Below are positions 6,609-13,874 of a DNA stretch of 17,634 nucleotides, piece by piece. The DNA is from Chitinivibrionales bacterium (GTDB lineage Bacteria; Fibrobacterota; Chitinivibrionia; Chitinivibrionales; JANQEN01). The stretch spans positions 1 to 17,634 of the forward strand of contig JAUVGS010000003.1 in the NCBI GenBank assembly GCA_030593665.1. The letters are read 5' to 3'. The translations under genes were made by a program, and so were the position numbers. The notes under the pieces were generated by a model. The model saw only the letters and a list, made by a program, of their open reading frames with translations, made no database searches and had not been told where the DNA came from. Position 1 is the first letter of the stretch. Each line of letters begins with the position of its first letter.

Positions 6609-8303
6609 TTATTTCTGCTTTTCTACTAATTCATACAACAGCCGCAGCAACTCATTTTTTTTCGTGAGATATACATCCTTATATTGGCCGGCTCGTGCAA
6701 AACCATTTGCTATGCGGGCTTCTTTAAAAAGTTCGTAGGAGCTTTTTTTAAATGTATACAGTACCGGTGCAGACAATCGTTGTGTCCCTCTTTTAACCTC
6801 ATACTCGAGGTTAAGTGTGCGCAATTTCTCGTCAATTGCTTTTTGAAAATTCTCTTTTCGAATTGAATCAACGTCCCCAAAGAACTCAACAAAAAATTTG
6901 TAATTGAGATCTTTCTCATCACAGAACATTACATAGAAAGCTACACCACAAGACAATTCCTCTGAAACTTCCTGCACAGCTTGAACCACCTGCTCTTCGG
7001 AAAGTTTCTCTCCTGTCAGGCTGGTGACACCCTCCCCCTTTTGAATAAACTTGAAAAGCGGCAACTGATTATACTGTCCGACTATTTCAACAATATCATT
7101 AATATCATACCGATACAGACCGCTCCCATTGCTGAACAGTATGTAATAGCGCTTCCCGACTTCTACCTCATGGGCATGGAGTACTGTCGGATTTGCCGCT
7201 TCTTTCTGTCCCTCTTCGATAAATTCAAAATGATAAATGTGAGCAGCGAGTACTGAATAATCCCAGTCATTGCCCAACACCAGACCTGCCCTGCCCTCAC
7301 TTGCCTGGTAGCCAAATGCACGAATTACTGTTTTTTCAGGAAAATAGTCATCAAGTTTTGGTATTATTTGAGCGAAATTCCCCTGTTTCCAGGTATTAAC
7401 CAGTGCAAGGTGCGGCCAGAAATGTTTTAGACGTAATCCCTCTCCATGCGTATTTAAAAGGTGTTCAAGTTCTTTTGCCCGTTCCGGGTCAGGGTTAAAG
7501 GATGCGAGAACAGGAGCACGGTCATCGGCAGCGATTTCATCAGCCACATCCTTCCGCAAGGTACCATCATGAATATCTTTTACAAGATCAGAATATTCAT
7601 CCATAATGGTCTGATAGAATCTAATAACACTTGACGGACTTGCTGCAACAAGTATTGTGATATTATAGGCCAAACCGCAGCGCATAATAGAATAATATTT
7701 CTTTGCATAATCTTTAATGCAAATCAGGGGATATGGCGAGGCATGGGTGCTTTTAAGTACTTTCGGGATATTCCGATAGATCATACCCGATATAGAACCA
7801 TAGGGCGTCCCATCTTCCACATATCCCTCAACAGCCGGTGACACGGCAGACAGACTTCTGCCATCGTAAATATGCGGATTATCTTTAAGGCAGGTATACA
7901 GCCACAACCTGCTCAGACCTGAGTAAGCATTTTCAAAATATTCCTTTGAAACAGGGATCATCTTCGGTTTTGCAGTAGTGCCGCTTGAGGTATTGTAAAA
8001 AAGAGGCCGACCGGGAAAGAGTACATCAGCTTCCCCTTTACACATTCTTTCAACGTATGGCCTGTGTCTACCGAAACCGCTTACGGGAACTGCTTTCTGA
8101 TAATCCTCAATAGATTTTATCGATGCAAATCCATGATCTTTGCCAAAAGCAGTATCTTTATTTGCGGTAATAATGTTATTAAGCACTGCATCCTGTGTCG
8201 CCCTGCACTGTTTGCTCGCTTTTTCGAATCTACGCAGGCGAGGTTTGCCAACCAAAGAAATAAGGAATTTTCTAAACCAGGGTTTTTCGGCAATATCTCC
8301 CAT
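6609..8303 (-). CDS. GH3-family acyl-adenylating enzyme (auxin-responsive GH3-like)
   Basis: The 564-residue protein has the full GH3 architecture (PF03321), a branch of the ANL adenylate-forming superfamily. Plant members join amino acids to jasmonate or auxin; bacterial members are mostly uncharacterised. Motifs: phosphate loop FYNTSSGTTAKPKMIP (residues 103-117), FGYQASEGRAG (330-340) in the position of the adenylate-binding Y-x-x-x-E-x motif, YRYDINDIVEIVG (397-409) with the ribose-binding aspartate, and the C-terminal domain hinge SLTGEKLSEEQV (428-439). The ATG is preceded by AAGGAG with a 6-base spacer. The preceding gene on this strand ends 139 bp upstream, so it may be on the same transcript or have its own promoter. 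It is the third adenylate-forming enzyme type in the cluster, which suggests activation of a carboxylate, but the acid and acceptor cannot be told from the sequence. Confidence 0.88.
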   Translation of the reverse strand: MGDIAEKPWFRKFLISLVGKPRLRRFEKASKQCRATQDAVLNNIITANKDTAFGKDHGFASIKSIEDYQKAVPVSGFGRHRPYVERMCKGEADVLFPGRPLFYNTSSGTTAKPKMIPVSKEYFENAYSGLSRLWLYTCLKDNPHIYDGRSLSAVSPAVEGYVEDGTPYGSISGMIYRNIPKVLKSTHASPYPLICIKDYAKKYYSIMRCGLAYNITILVAASPSSVIRFYQTIMDEYSDLVKDIHDGTLRKDVADEIAADDRAPVLASFNPDPERAKELEHLLNTHGEGLRLKHFWPHLALVNTWKQGNFAQIIPKLDDYFPEKTVIRAFGYQASEGRAGLVLGNDWDYSVLAAHIYHFEFIEEGQKEAANPTVLHAHEVEVGKRYYILFSNGSGLYRYDINDIVEIVGQYNQLPLFKFIQKGEGVTSLTGEKLSEEQVVQAVQEVSEELSCGVAFYVMFCDEKDLNYKFFVEFFGDVDSIRKENFQKAIDEKLRTLNLEYEVKRGTQRLSAPVLYTFKKSSYELFKEARIANGFARAGQYKDVYLTKKNELLRLLYELVEKQK

Positions 8304-8442
8304 ACCATGCTCCTTGTTACAGAATTTACTTAGGCGAAATGACGTATTGTCGATAAAATAGTATTTGAACTAAAACACCATACAACAATTTTACTCAGTA
8401 TACCCTATGAGCTACCGGTGCGGGAGACGGTACATTTGGTGA

Positions 8443-9405
8443 TCAGGATTTTTTATCCTTTGCAAACAACTTTTTAAAGAGTGAAAATGAAGATTTTTTC
8501 TCAGCAGAAGTCTGTTTTACACTCTTCTCCGCAATACTCCGCTGTTTCTGATAACCGAACCGCTCCTCCCGTGTCATACTGCCCTCCTGCAATGTTACCC
8601 CAAACTCATTTTCAAGACTTGCGATGATCTCTTTTCTGACGTCATCATCAGCCGGTTCTTTTCCCAGCTCTTCAGCAAGTGAGGTTAACGGCTCCAGTAT
8701 CTTATCTTTAACTTCAGGCGGTATCCAGATGGCCGCAAAAAAATCCGACGGCTGAAATGCCCGGATAAAACAGATTATGTTGATAACATAAATATCCTCG
8801 ACCTCGGAAATAAGAAACCCTGCCAGCTTCTTTCCACTTATCCGAAGGCTGCCTCTATGGCTGTACCAGACCTCCTGCAGACCCAATTTTCGGAAAGCCT
8901 CTTCCACGGCATTCCCAATCCGCCGGTAAGCATTATCCGGATCAGAAAAAATCTTTTTTGAAAGAACCGCCTGTACAAACAGGGTACTGTCCGGGTCGGC
9001 AAAGGTGAGTGTACGCTCTCCGGTGGTTATAATGTGCTCCAGTTCAGGAAGATCCGAGCGGATTTCATTTATCAGGGTTACAAAGTTCGTCAGGCAGACA
9101 ATTGCCTTTGCACCGGAATCCCGTAAAATATGGATAATCTCTTTTCCCTTGTACATGGTATTAAACGGGACCGCAACAGCACCGAGTTTCTGGCATGCAT
9201 AAAAGGTAAATATGAATTCCGGTATATTAGGAAGCATTATCGCGACACGGTCACCCTCCTGAATGCCCAACTTGCGCAACCCGTTGGCAGCACGGTTTAC
9301 CGACTTATCCAACTCAGCAAAACTGATCTCCTTATCATCGGAAATCAGTGCCGGTTGATTCGGCCGATCCTTTGCCCATTGTTCGACTAAATTTCCTAAC
9401 TGCAT
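8443..9405 (-). CDS. Chimera: acyl-CoA synthetase N-terminal part fused to lipoate-protein-ligase-like C-terminal part
   Basis: Residues 1-130 are the N-terminal part of an AMP-dependent acyl-CoA synthetase (LVEQWAKDRPNQPALISDD, then ISFAELDKSVNRAANGLRKL, then VAIMLPNIPEFIFTFYA), ending at LEHIITTGE. At that point a synthetase would go on to its phosphate loop. Instead the chain continues with lipoate-ligase (LplA)-like sequence from about residue 132: DPDSTLFVQAVL, AYRRIGNAVEEAFRKLGL, and RISGKKLAGFLISEVEDIYV, whose lysine (192 or 193) corresponds to the LplA active-site lysine in NGRKIAG. A charged lysine-rich tail closes the protein (320 residues). The A3-A10 synthetase motifs are absent; they are in the neighbouring gene, whose first 85 residues are the missing ligase front. 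Start ATG two bases after the neighbour's stop, with its GGGAG site inside that gene's end, so translation is coupled. Function of the fusion is unknown. Confidence 0.8.
   Translation of the reverse strand: MQLGNLVEQWAKDRPNQPALISDDKEISFAELDKSVNRAANGLRKLGIQEGDRVAIMLPNIPEFIFTFYACQKLGAVAVPFNTMYKGKEIIHILRDSGAKAIVCLTNFVTLINEIRSDLPELEHIITTGERTLTFADPDSTLFVQAVLSKKIFSDPDNAYRRIGNAVEEAFRKLGLQEVWYSHRGSLRISGKKLAGFLISEVEDIYVINIICFIRAFQPSDFFAAIWIPPEVKDKILEPLTSLAEELGKEPADDDVRKEIIASLENEFGVTLQEGSMTREERFGYQKQRSIAEKSVKQTSAEKKSSFSLFKKLFAKDKKS
9015..9023. other. Synthetase-to-ligase junction in the downstream chimera
   Basis: GCTCTCCGG here resembles GCTCGCCCGG at 10564-10573, where the neighbouring gene changes identity. 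The switch in A falls at residues 128-138 (TTGERTLTFAD). The true breakpoint cannot be fixed to the base without the parent genes. Confidence 0.4.
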
Positions 9406-9407
9406 TA

Positions 9408-10814
9408 CTACTCCCGTTCGATCAGCCGTAAATCCCTGTAATCACCCCGCAGCTCCTTCCGCAGGAGCTTTCCCGTAGCACTCTTAGGCAGCACATCAAG
9501 GAATGCTATTTCATCCGGTGTTTTATAGGCAGCAAGTGTTTTCCTGCAGTGTTCAAGAATTTCCTCAACTTCCACTGATTCACCCTTTTCCAGAACTACA
9601 AATGCTTTACTATCCTCTCTCTCATCTTCCTTTTTAATGCCAACCACTGCAGCTTCCTGTATTTTCGGATGCTGCGCCAGATGATCCTCAATCTCCTTCG
9701 GTGAGATATTATAACCGCCCTTAATGATAATATCTTTTTTACGATCCGTTATGAAAAAATACCCGTCTGTATCGATATATCCGATATCACCGGTATGGAG
9801 CCATCCGTTCTCAAAAGTCTCAGCAGTATCTTCAGGCCGATTGAAATATCCTTTACTGACAACTGCACCGCTCATCACAATCTCACCGGTGGTATCCTGC
9901 GGGAGGTCATTCCCCTTTTCATCAACAACCTTCATTTCGATGCCGGGGAGCGGTTGTCCGATAGAGCCGGGTTTGATACGCTCCGGCGGGTTAACCGCCA
10001 CCGCTGAAGTTGATTCCGTCATACCATACCCCTCTATAATCGTCGCACCGAATATCTCCTTGAAACTGTCAATCACATCGATAGACAGTGGAGCCGCACC
10101 TGAGATACAGTATTTCAATTGCGGTTTCTTTTCCATGGAAGCCATTCTCCGTTTTGCAGCAAGCATAAGGTGCTGGTACTGGGTCGGGATAGCAAGTACC
10201 ACACTTATCTTTTCATCAACCATCAATTTCAGGAATTTTCGAGGGTGGTACTGCGGGACTAATACCGACGTCAATCCCCGGTACATTGACAGTACACACA
10301 CATCTGCCAGACCGAATACGTGAAAAAACGGCACCAGGCTGGCAAAACGATCATGTGGTTCTGTTTTTATTACCGTTCCGGTAATCTCACACTCTGCCCT
10401 GAAATTGCCGTGTGTGAGCATAACCCCCTTGGGCATACCAGTGGTGCCCGAGGTATAGATTAATGCAGCAAGGTCATCATCTTCCCGCTCAACCGCCTGA
10501 AATTCATCACTGGACTTGAGCATCATTTCCTGGAGCGAGATAGTTTCTGCGGGCCGTGAAGAGGCTCGCCCGGCCCTGGACTGCATGACTACGTCAATCC
10601 CCTGCTTTTCAGCTTCCTCCCGATCAATGGATACCTCCGCGCCGGCTAATATCCCCCTTTTCACAATCTTCTGGATAATAATTGTTTCGGGAGTAGCTTT
10701 TGCCGCCATGATATAGCGACCCGCAAGTTTACCTTCAGCAACCGCCGAAGGCATTGCCAGGACATCCGCCACATCGGCTGCGTCATTATAGAGTAGTCGC
10801 CATGAATCTGCCAT
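9408..10814 (-). CDS. Chimera: lipoate-protein-ligase-like N-terminal part fused to acyl-CoA synthetase core
   Basis: Residues 1-84 align with the front of lipoate-protein ligases: SWRLLYNDAADVAD, AVAEGK, then IDREEAEKQGIDVVMQSRAG, where LplA has GIDVVRRPTGGRA. That motif is degenerate here (M-Q-S-R-A-G-R for R-R-P-T-G-G-R). From about residue 85 the chain is the rest of an acyl-CoA synthetase: LQEMMLKSSDEFQAVE, phosphate loop YTSGTTGMPKG (120-130), GYGMTES (262-268), GWLHTGDIGYIDTDGYFF (337-354), hinge DRKKDIIIKGG (357-367), and PKSATGK with catalytic lysine 449. Its first 130 residues are missing and are found in the next gene. The start lies five bases after the symporter stop with only a weak site (GAAAG), so it probably depends on upstream translation. 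The complete adenylation core may still activate an acid, but part of the substrate pocket normally comes from the missing piece. Confidence 0.85.
   Translation of the reverse strand: MADSWRLLYNDAADVADVLAMPSAVAEGKLAGRYIMAAKATPETIIIQKIVKRGILAGAEVSIDREEAEKQGIDVVMQSRAGRASSRPAETISLQEMMLKSSDEFQAVEREDDDLAALIYTSGTTGMPKGVMLTHGNFRAECEITGTVIKTEPHDRFASLVPFFHVFGLADVCVLSMYRGLTSVLVPQYHPRKFLKLMVDEKISVVLAIPTQYQHLMLAAKRRMASMEKKPQLKYCISGAAPLSIDVIDSFKEIFGATIIEGYGMTESTSAVAVNPPERIKPGSIGQPLPGIEMKVVDEKGNDLPQDTTGEIVMSGAVVSKGYFNRPEDTAETFENGWLHTGDIGYIDTDGYFFITDRKKDIIIKGGYNISPKEIEDHLAQHPKIQEAAVVGIKKEDEREDSKAFVVLEKGESVEVEEILEHCRKTLAAYKTPDEIAFLDVLPKSATGKLLRKELRGDYRDLRLIERE
10564..10573. other. Ligase-to-synthetase junction in the upstream chimera
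   Basis: GCTCGCCCGG covers residues 81-84 (AGRA) where lipoate-ligase similarity ends and synthetase sequence (PAETISLQEMM) begins within a few codons. It differs from the other junction (9015-9023) by one substitution and one inserted base. Confidence 0.4.
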
Positions 10815-10819
10815 AGAAT

Positions 10820-12310
10820 TTAAGCTTTCGTGGATAAGAAATCATCTACCTCATCAAAGAATTTATTCTGTATCTCAATTGAAGGTTTAGGAGTTACCAG
10901 GCTGACTATATAAAAAACCAGTGAATTTACAATTATCGATACTAGAATTATTTTTGTTCCGACGCCCAGTATAAAACCGACAATAAGTAAAGCAGTACCA
11001 ATTAATATCCCCGATATTGCTCCCTGTTTTGTCCCGCGTTTCCATAATACGGAACCCACCAGGCATGGCGACCATTGGGCAAAACCGGGTACTGCGATAA
11101 GTACCAGATATTCAGCAAGGGCAATAGGATTCCACAACGCAATAACCAGGCTTAAGATAATAAGTATAACAACGGCACACTTAGTCCAGTTAATGAGCTG
11201 CTGATCATCCGCGTCAGGTTTGATGAAACCGTGTATCAGGTCACGGGAAACAATAATCGCTGAAGTCATCAGTTGAACCGCCGCAGTGGAAATAGCCGCG
11301 GCAATAACGCCCATAAGAACAAACGCTGCAAACCATCCGGGTAAATATTTTGTCACAATAACCTGGAGGATATTATCCGCCTCTTTACCGCTCATCGGCG
11401 GTACCAGGGTATCAGGCATATGGCTGATTGCGGGTGCAACCAGTGAGCCCCAAAAAAAAGGAACCGTATAAAAACAGAGGCCTCCGGCAACAATAGCCAG
11501 CAGCGGCAGCCATTTAAAGATATACTTCTCACGGGCAGTCATAACGCCGATTACAACATGGGGCCAGCTAAACACGAACATACCCACGATAAGAAGTCCG
11601 CCAATAGTTACATGATCGAAATAATTTTCAGGCCCCGGTGCAGTCAGCAGAGCAGGACACTTCTCTGAAATAATCCGGGCCGCCTGTGATAATCCGCCGG
11701 GGAACACTTTCTTTACCACCCATATAAGAGAGCCCAGGAAGGTAACTGCATAGACACTGCCGAGAAATACATTTACCCAGGCAGTAATACGCATGCCGCC
11801 CAAAAGTACTATAATGACCAGTAATACCACCGTATACACCATTCCTATCACGGGTGAAACACCGGTCAATGCTTTGAAACCAAGGCCGACTCCTAAAGGT
11901 TGTATACCGATATAGGGAACAATAAAGGAGAGCAGCAGAATTATCAGGATCAGCCGCAATGCTTTTGACTGGTATCGTGCAGCTATCATTTCGACCGGTG
12001 ACAGGAATCGATTCAGACGGGTGACTGCCCACAGACGAGGGCCGAGGAACATATACAGCGCAGCAAAACCAACCACACATCCCCAGACAAAATAGACATA
12101 TGACGGGCCGTGACGATACAGATACCCGGAATACCCATAAAATGTCCAGGCACTGGAGATAGCAAACAGCATGAAGAAAAACATAACGATGATGCCAATT
12201 CCCCGTCCCGCCAGCATGTAATCTTCAGATGTTTTGGCGGAAATCATATATCCGTACACTGCCATCCATAATACAATGAGTCCGAAAAGAATAAGTATTG
12301 TAATAGTCAT
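10820..12310 (-). CDS. Sodium:solute symporter family transporter (carboxylate type likely)
   Basis: The 496-residue protein is almost wholly hydrophobic, with about 13 membrane segments, and fits the SSS/SLC5 fold used by ActP, PanF and MctP. Family features: the N-terminal YMISAKTSEDYMLAGRGIG (transmembrane 1-2 loop; residues after Y are the typical S-x-E-D-Y/F-x-L-A-G-R), FAISSAWTFYGYSGY, and the conserved FVLMGVIAAAISTAAVQLM that forms part of the sodium site (serine and threonine in AAAISTAA). It probably imports a solute with sodium. Substrate is inferred only from context: neighbours activate carboxylic acids, so a monocarboxylate is likely. The ATG is preceded by GGGGGAGGAG. The gene starts 17 bases after a small membrane protein gene and ends 5 bases before the first chimera, so all four are one operon. 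Confidence 0.88.
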   Translation of the reverse strand: MTITILILFGLIVLWMAVYGYMISAKTSEDYMLAGRGIGIIVMFFFMLFAISSAWTFYGYSGYLYRHGPSYVYFVWGCVVGFAALYMFLGPRLWAVTRLNRFLSPVEMIAARYQSKALRLILIILLLSFIVPYIGIQPLGVGLGFKALTGVSPVIGMVYTVVLLVIIVLLGGMRITAWVNVFLGSVYAVTFLGSLIWVVKKVFPGGLSQAARIISEKCPALLTAPGPENYFDHVTIGGLLIVGMFVFSWPHVVIGVMTAREKYIFKWLPLLAIVAGGLCFYTVPFFWGSLVAPAISHMPDTLVPPMSGKEADNILQVIVTKYLPGWFAAFVLMGVIAAAISTAAVQLMTSAIIVSRDLIHGFIKPDADDQQLINWTKCAVVILIILSLVIALWNPIALAEYLVLIAVPGFAQWSPCLVGSVLWKRGTKQGAISGILIGTALLIVGFILGVGTKIILVSIIVNSLVFYIVSLVTPKPSIEIQNKFFDEVDDFLSTKA

Positions 12311-12327
12311 GAGTGTTCTCCTCCCCC

Positions 12328-12543
12328 TTAGTCCCTGTAGGGCCAGTAGAAAAAGAAATAAATCAGGTATGCTATCAGCCAGACAAGGAGAAAAAGCAAC
12401 CCGGAAAGAAACGGCAGCGTCATAAATCCGAAAAAGAGACGCTCCTGAAAGAAATATTTTGGTATGTAGAGCATGACAATAACTGAAAGCAGCAATACAG
12501 AAAGAAAGATTTTACCTGGGGTGTGTCGAAAAATCTCACGCAT
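12328..12543 (-). CDS. Small two-helix membrane protein, symporter partner
   Basis: The 71-residue protein has a short basic start and two hydrophobic helices (IFLSVLLLSVIVMLYIP; LPFLSGLLFLLVWLIAYLIY) and ends in YWPYRD. Small two-helix proteins of the DUF3311, DUF4212 and DUF997 (YhdT) kinds are commonly encoded directly before SSS symporters and are thought to be accessory subunits. The position fits that exactly; which family it belongs to I cannot tell. The start has a strong AAGGAGG with a 6-base spacer. It is the first gene of the operon, with a candidate promoter 70-100 bp upstream. Confidence 0.75.
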   Translation of the reverse strand: MREIFRHTPGKIFLSVLLLSVIVMLYIPKYFFQERLFFGFMTLPFLSGLLFLLVWLIAYLIYFFFYWPYRD

Positions 12544-12611
12544 GGTGCCTCCTTATAATAATATTGTCCATTTGTCAACCAGCATAACAATGTATACTAC
12601 TGTCCTTAAGC

Positions 12612-12640
12612 AAAATACTCAACACAAAAATAGGAGTCAA
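12612..12640 (-). promoter_or_regulatory. Candidate sigma-70-type promoter of the symporter operon
   Basis: On the minus strand TTGACT (12635-12640), a 17-base spacer and TATTTT (12612-12617) give a plausible -35/-10 pair. It would leave a leader of about 60 bases before the small membrane protein gene. A second TTGACA nearer the gene (about 12568-12573) has its -10 partner overlapping the ribosome-binding site, so it is less likely. Not proven. Confidence 0.35.
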
Positions 12641-12817
12641 GGAAAATGCGTAAGGCCGCATTATCAGGTCTATGATCTACTTTAATTTTAAGCAACAGGA
12701 AATTACAGTTGCAGAATCGAAGTTTACTTACTATGAAGTATACTACTCTACTTGAGCAGTTCTATCATTTTCTTTCATTATTTCTTTCTTTCAATATTCA
12801 AACCCACTGTTTTTCCC

Positions 12818-13168
12818 TTACCCAAGCACACCGGCCGCGTCTAATTCCTGCTTTAATGCACTAAACTCTTCCTTAACCTTTGCAAGCATATCTTTGGCAC
12901 AACCCAGGTCACCAGCCCTTGAATTTGCTTCAAGCTCAGCCGAGACATTTCCAAGCCTCATTCCACCGATGCTTCTTGACGAGCTTTTTAATGAATGAGC
13001 ATGCCGGTATAACACCTCGGTATCTTTGCTTTCAACAGCACGGTTCATATCCTCAATCATCCCGGGTGTATCTTCAAGATATGCATTCAATACTTCTTTA
13101 TAGATTTCCATGTCATCGGCGAGGTTCTCCACTGCGCCTTTAATATCCAATATTTTCTCATCCGTCAT
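12818..13168 (-). CDS. Stand-alone Hpt (histidine phosphotransfer) protein
   Basis: The 116-residue protein is one Hpt domain. I chose the ATG at 13166-13168, which gives MTDEKILDIKG and has AAAGGAGA just upstream; an in-frame ATG 18 codons earlier would read through that site and lacks one. The phosphoryl-accepting histidine is H58 in YRHAHSLKSSSRSIGG, the usual Hpt signature. The rest is helical with charged faces (MLAKVKEEFSALKQELDAAG). Hpt proteins pass phosphoryl groups between receiver domains. It lies downstream of the receiver gene and the hybrid kinase on the same strand. The kinase already ends in its own Hpt domain with the same RHAHSLKS core, so this one may serve another partner or a branch of the relay. 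The gap to the receiver gene is 208 bp and carries a REP-like element. Confidence 0.88.
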   Translation of the reverse strand: MTDEKILDIKGAVENLADDMEIYKEVLNAYLEDTPGMIEDMNRAVESKDTEVLYRHAHSLKSSSRSIGGMRLGNVSAELEANSRAGDLGCAKDMLAKVKEEFSALKQELDAAGVLG

Positions 13169-13278
13169 GGTATCTCCTTTCACAAAAACCAGTGAAAATT
13201 GGAATCCAACCTTCAATTGCACGTTCTGTCGGGGGCGATATATGTCTTTTCAAATAATGTATTATAGATTAATATTTC

Positions 13279-13344
13279 GTTCCTACGGAACTTTACAATG
13301 TGTTTATGATTATATGCTATAGATATTATGTCACTACGGGACAT
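13279..13344. repeat. REP-like pair of palindromes with a CTACGG core
   Basis: GTTCC-TAC-GGAAC (13279-13291) and ATGTC-ACTACGG-GACAT (13328-13344) are two short stem-loops with the same TAC loop, in the same orientation and about 37 bases apart. The second would be a perfect palindrome but for one A in place of C. Both carry TTT just after the stem. Paired stem-loops of this form resemble repetitive extragenic palindromes. They fill most of the gap between the Hpt and receiver genes. That they recur elsewhere in the genome is inference. Confidence 0.5.
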
Positions 13345-13376
13345 TTTCCTTTTAAGCTAATAAAGCATCTGAATAG

Positions 13377-13778
13377 TTACGTATCATTTAAACCAATCGG
13401 CATTTGCAAATCATGCTTTTGAGCGATTTGGTTAATTATTCCATAAAGCTTTTGAAAGCTGACAGGTTTTACAATATATCCGTCAATTCCTGCTTCCATG
13501 GCCTCTTGTACTCTTTTTCTTTCAGCATCAGCGGTAAGCATAACAAATGCAATTCCAGCAGTACGTTTTTCAGACCGAACGTTTTTTAACAGGTCAAGAC
13601 CGGATTCGCCCATCATGTGCCAGTCGGAAATTACGAGATCAATATCATTATCATCCAGGAGCGCCAACGCCTCTTTAACGAAAAATGCACGTTTGATCTC
13701 ATCATACCCCATCTTTTCCAATAAACGTACAACACTTAGCTGGCCGGCCTTGACATCATCAACGACAAGTATTTTCAT
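13377..13778 (-). CDS. Single-domain response regulator (CheY-like receiver)
   Basis: The 133-residue protein is one receiver domain with no output domain. The acidic pair is D7-D8 in ILVVDDVKAG, the phosphoryl-accepting residue is D52 in VISDWHM, the switch threonine is T82 in VMLTADAE and the lysine is K104 in YIVKPVSF. All the catalytic residues needed for phosphorylation are present. A 15-residue tail after the last helix has no recognisable domain. The ATG is preceded by AAGGG with a 9-base spacer. It lies between a hybrid kinase and an Hpt gene, so it probably receives phosphate from that relay and acts by protein-protein contact, in the manner of CheY or a Spo0F-type intermediate. The partner is unknown. 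Confidence 0.92.
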   Translation of the reverse strand: MKILVVDDVKAGQLSVVRLLEKMGYDEIKRAFFVKEALALLDDNDIDLVISDWHMMGESGLDLLKNVRSEKRTAGIAFVMLTADAERKRVQEAMEAGIDGYIVKPVSFQKLYGIINQIAQKHDLQMPIGLNDT

Positions 13779-13798
13779 AATTCCAACCCTTCAATTTT

Positions 13799-13870
13799 GG
13801 ATTTCGGATTGTGGATCTCGGATTTTGGATATCTTTTCTTTTTCAATCCGCATTCCCCAATTCACATTCC
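13799..13870. repeat. Heptamer repeat array with inverted counterpart between kinase and receiver genes
   Basis: Five 7-bp units in a row (GGATTTC, GGATTGT, GGATCTC, GGATTTT, GGATATC; 13799-13833) are followed by complementary-type units in the opposite sense (CAATCC, GCATTCC, CCAATTC, ACATTCC; 13845-13870). The two halves could fold into a hairpin. The units are of the same GGATTGC kind as those inside the kinase gene at 14443-14477. The array fills the 96-bp gap between the kinase stop and the receiver start. Confidence 0.7.
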
Positions 13871-13874
13871 AGAA

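Noticed and set aside
9724..10323. 199-codon plus-strand frame opposite the synthetase core
   Set aside because: It is antisense to clear synthetase motifs (TGD, DRKKD, GYGMTES) and has no ribosome-binding site or recognisable domain.
12544..12600. TTGACA near the symporter operon as its -35
   Set aside because: The only -10 at a usable distance overlaps the AAGGAGG ribosome-binding site, which would leave no leader. The TTGACT/TATTTT pair further upstream is preferred.
13169..13222. Longer Hpt start 18 codons upstream
   Set aside because: The extension would run through the AAAGGAGA site of the inner ATG, has no good site of its own and adds residues outside the Hpt domain.
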